Assembly: GCA_021774955.1 (NCBI GenBank)
Contig: JAJFIN010000159.1
Location: 1 to 6,253 of the forward strand
DNA: 6,253 bases
Source: Alphaproteobacteria bacterium
GTDB lineage: Bacteria; Pseudomonadota; Alphaproteobacteria; M2410
Direction: 5' to 3'
The number at the start of each line of letters is the position of its first letter. The stretch's first letter is position 1. Position numbers and translations under genes: made by a program. Below, piece by piece: positions 4,416 to 6,253 of the stretch. The notes beneath the pieces were generated by a model that was given only the letters and a program-made list of their open reading frames with translations, was not told where the DNA came from and did not search any database.

Positions 4416-4787
4416 ATGAGCGACGACACCCCCCTTGATCGAGTGAGTAGCGTATCTGGTTCTAGTAGTGGCGTTATGCCAACCATTGTCTATGTGCTTT
4501 ATCTGGTCGCGGCTGTGACCGGCGTGCCTTACCTAATCGGCTTGATCGTTGCCTATGTCTCACGTGATGGGGCCGACGAAGTTGCCGCCACCCATTATCA
4601 ATATCAGATCCGCACGTTCTGGCTCGGGCTCCTCTATCTCGTTGTCGGTGTTTTAACCACGCCAATCGGCATCGGCTTCGTGATCTGTTTCTTCACCTGG
4701 GTTTGGGCCATCGTCCGCTCGTTTAAAGGCCTGGTCTGGTACCATGAAGGTGTAGAGGTTCCGAACCCCAAAACATTGCTTTGGTAG
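4416..4787 (+). CDS. Small membrane protein, DUF4870-like
   Basis: This is a 123-residue inner-membrane protein. After a polar, serine-rich N-terminus (residues 1-20) come three hydrophobic segments at about 22-48, 67-84 and 86-101, then the short tail RSFKGLVWYHEGVEVPNPKT. The sequence ATHYQYQIRTFWLGLLY (58-74), between helices 1 and 2, together with the short amphipathic C-terminal part, is the signature I associate with DUF4870/Tic20-like small membrane proteins, whose biochemical role is unknown. The start is supported by GGAGA seven bases upstream. The gene stands alone on the plus strand behind a leader with repeated ATGTAAAC elements and converges on the EEP gene, with 22 bases between stop codons and no clear terminator hairpin. 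Confidence 0.85.
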   Translation: MSDDTPLDRVSSVSGSSSGVMPTIVYVLYLVAAVTGVPYLIGLIVAYVSRDGADEVAATHYQYQIRTFWLGLLYLVVGVLTTPIGIGFVICFFTWVWAIVRSFKGLVWYHEGVEVPNPKTLLW

Positions 4788-4809
4788 AAACTGAGATTTG
4801 AGCCTTGCG

Positions 4810-6078
4810 CTATGCCCCAGGGATCGGCAAACGCACCCAAATGGGATGATGGTCCGAGACGTCATGCTCGAAGCGTTTCACGAAATCAACGCTGTCAGGC
4901 ACGGTGAGAAATCCATCGGTATCGTGAAGTGCCCGAGCAAATAGATCAGCGAAGGCAAATACGCCGTAGTCGAATTCGTTCGCTCCATTGGCACCGGCGG
5001 CATCATTGGCGTCATGATCGGGTAGGGCATCCTCATGCCCAAAAAAGCCGATCTGATCATAGGTCTGCGTCATACGCGCGGTCGAAGTGTAGCGCCCCTT
5101 GCCATCCCCGCCTGGGGCGGGGCCACGTTTGGCTGGAACATCAAGGAATGGGAAATTGACCTTGAAGCCTGCACCGATATCTTGGTTCAACTCCTTGATT
5201 TCCTGATCCGCATCCTCTTGGTTGGTATAGCGCTCATCGAATTCAAGGTTCATGTCACCAAAAGCAATGATATTCTTGTGATAGAGCCGGTCTTCAGCCT
5301 TGGTGCGCCAGCGCAGCCAATCGACCAAAGCATCAAATTCCATTTTGCGCTCCTCGGCTGACTTCGATTTGTCGCCATAGAGCAGGTGCGCGTTTACCGC
5401 GTGAAACGAGAGTGGATCAGCATCATCTGTACCTCGGACTTGGAACGACGCAACATGAGGTGTACGGATGAATGTTAAAAAATTGGATAAGATAATAGGC
5501 GGTTTCTTTGGTTTCGATCGACGCAACCCGTCAGCGTGTTCCTGGAGTTTAATTTCGTATACTCTCATGGCGGCATCATGGGCCTCAAAGTCAGCCATGA
5601 AAGCGTTCCATTTGTTGAGAATGGTATCGAGGACAGAACGCCGGTCGAAGGTAATGTCAGAAGCAAGCTCAGTGCGGCGTATCTTGTCCCAGCGATAAAG
5701 GAAGGCAAGCCGTTCTTGCGTCGTATCAATACCGGGCCGCGCGCCAGTGACATCGGAAACCACAAGTGCATATTTGTCCGCATCATCGAGGCTTTCTTTC
5801 AGGCGGCGTAGGCCAGACAGGTCATCCTTTACTTCTTGAATAGCGACGAAATCGCACCGGCTGATGTAACGCGCGAGCAGATCCCAAGCGCCTTGCGTGC
5901 GGCCTTCATCATGGGCAGGCGTCCGCGTGCCTGGATTCCCAAGAGCGCGGATATTAAACGATGAAAGGATCACCGAACCCTCCCTTCGTTCCGGCAAACC
6001 ATAGGGTTGATCTGTCGCGCCGTGGGCATCGAGTTCGGCAAATATGTCTTGCCATTCGTTTTCCGCAAATCTGGCCAT
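4810..6078 (-). CDS. Endonuclease/exonuclease/phosphatase-family (DNase I-fold) protein
   Basis: This 422-residue metal-dependent phosphoesterase-fold protein has all EEP motifs in order: SFNIRAL with N42, AIQEV with metal ligand E82, QERLAFLYR (121-129), NAHLLYG with catalytic H231, GDMN with D275 and N277, TYDQIGF with D341, and the terminal SDHHPIWV with D409/H410. It should therefore be catalytically competent, hydrolysing phosphodiester or phosphomonoester bonds; the family includes DNases, AP endonucleases, sphingomyelinases and inositol phosphatases, and sequence alone does not choose between them. No signal peptide or membrane segment is present, which favours a cytoplasmic nucleic-acid or nucleotide substrate. 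A charged insert of about 50 residues (150-200), probably helical, separates the LYRW strand from the RTPHVASF strand. GAGG lies eight bases before the ATG. The gene is monocistronic in this window, with a palindrome in its upstream region. Confidence 0.92.
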   Translation of the reverse strand: MARFAENEWQDIFAELDAHGATDQPYGLPERREGSVILSSFNIRALGNPGTRTPAHDEGRTQGAWDLLARYISRCDFVAIQEVKDDLSGLRRLKESLDDADKYALVVSDVTGARPGIDTTQERLAFLYRWDKIRRTELASDITFDRRSVLDTILNKWNAFMADFEAHDAAMRVYEIKLQEHADGLRRSKPKKPPIILSNFLTFIRTPHVASFQVRGTDDADPLSFHAVNAHLLYGDKSKSAEERKMEFDALVDWLRWRTKAEDRLYHKNIIAFGDMNLEFDERYTNQEDADQEIKELNQDIGAGFKVNFPFLDVPAKRGPAPGGDGKGRYTSTARMTQTYDQIGFFGHEDALPDHDANDAAGANGANEFDYGVFAFADLFARALHDTDGFLTVPDSVDFVKRFEHDVSDHHPIWVRLPIPGA

Positions 6079-6157
6079 CGCGTCGTCCTCGCCGTAGCAA
6101 TTGACTTTCCAAAAAAGTTTAATCGAAGCATGATACCCGTTTTAGGAATAGTCAAAC

Positions 6158-6185
6158 ACTATATTTGTCCGGACAAATTTGATAA
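6158..6185 (-). promoter_or_regulatory. Candidate promoter of the EEP gene
   Basis: On the minus strand, TTATCA at 6180-6185 (4 of 6) and TATAGT at 6158-6163 (5 of 6) are separated by 16 bases, giving a 5' leader of about 75 bases. An alternative closer to the gene is TTGACT at 6150-6155 with TATCAT at 6130-6135, but its spacing is only 14. The remaining sequence to the window edge (6186-6253) holds no gene that I can support. Confidence 0.4.
6163..6178. promoter_or_regulatory. Perfect 16-bp palindrome, probable operator upstream of the EEP gene
   Basis: ATTTGTCCGGACAAAT is fully self-complementary. It fills the spacer between the candidate -35 and -10 of the EEP promoter, a classical repressor position. 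The TTGTCCGGACAA core has the general form of sites bound by GntR/FadR-type repressors (GT-N4-AC in AT-rich flanks), but the cognate regulator is not in this window. Confidence 0.6.
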
Positions 6186-6253
6186 GGCGGGGGCAAGGAG
6201 CAAGGGATCCTGGCTCGTTTGATCGATTTGGGCGAGCACGTAAATCTGCACAA

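Noticed and set aside
5035..5361. Plus-strand open frame inside the EEP gene
   Set aside because: The minus-strand EEP motifs are complete across this interval, so this frame is a shadow.
6193..6206. Near-perfect tandem GCAAGGA/GCAAGGG
   Set aside because: Two short units in a purine-rich leader are too little to call a repeat element, and there is no sign of a CRISPR array or variable repeat.
6159..6253. Possible C-terminus of another minus-strand gene entering from the right edge
   Set aside because: All three minus-strand frames stay open over this short stretch, so none is favoured, and no motif supports one.

Overview
The window looks like a stretch of an alphaproteobacterial chromosome. 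The basis is inference: a stand-alone PAS protein resembling the PAS_5 family, which is mostly alphaproteobacterial; Shine-Dalgarno sites of the AGG(A/T)G type; and moderate-GC coding with mixed codon use. No rRNA, tRNA, CRISPR array, transposase, integrase or other phage gene is visible. All but two short stretches (about 140 and 175 bases) are densely coding, with no gene-free gap above 300 bases.

Region 1 (1-2275, minus strand) reads as one five-gene operon, transcribed right to left: an ArsR-family repressor, an AHSA1-like SRPBCC ligand-binding protein overlapping it by 8 bases, two small four-helix membrane proteins (the second DoxX-like), and a cupin that runs off the left edge. Its promoter has a consensus TTGACA -35. 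The predicted transcription start falls at or within a few bases of the arsR ATG, so the mRNA is probably leaderless. An inverted repeat that is probably the ArsR operator overlaps the -10 region and that start codon.

Region 2 (2285-3333) is a divergent regulatory pair: a minus-strand four-helix membrane protein and a plus-strand TetR-family regulator. Between them lie two near-identical palindromes of the form ATGTAGC-N4-GCTACAT, 26 bp apart centre to centre. One covers the likely promoter of the membrane gene and the other abuts the tetR ribosome binding site. This is the clearest regulatory circuit in the window.

Region 3 (3334-4787, plus strand) has an AT-richer PAS-domain gene preceded by two inverted repeats and lacking an obvious ribosome binding site. 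It is followed by a 45-codon ORF with a very strong ribosome binding site, then a leader with repeated ATGTAAAC elements, then a DUF4870-like membrane protein.

Region 4 (4810-6253, minus strand) is a 422-residue endonuclease/exonuclease/phosphatase (EEP, DNase I-fold) protein with a complete set of catalytic motifs. A perfect 16-bp palindrome sits in its upstream region, between plausible -35 and -10 elements. It converges on the DUF4870-like gene with only 22 bases between the two stop codons.

The common theme is small, locally regulated modules: one-component repressors (ArsR, TetR) controlling small membrane proteins and small ligand-binding or cupin proteins. No established defence, secondary-metabolite or mobile system is recognisable. 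The best candidate for something undescribed is the five-gene ArsR/SRPBCC/membrane/cupin operon together with the TetR/membrane switch beside it.
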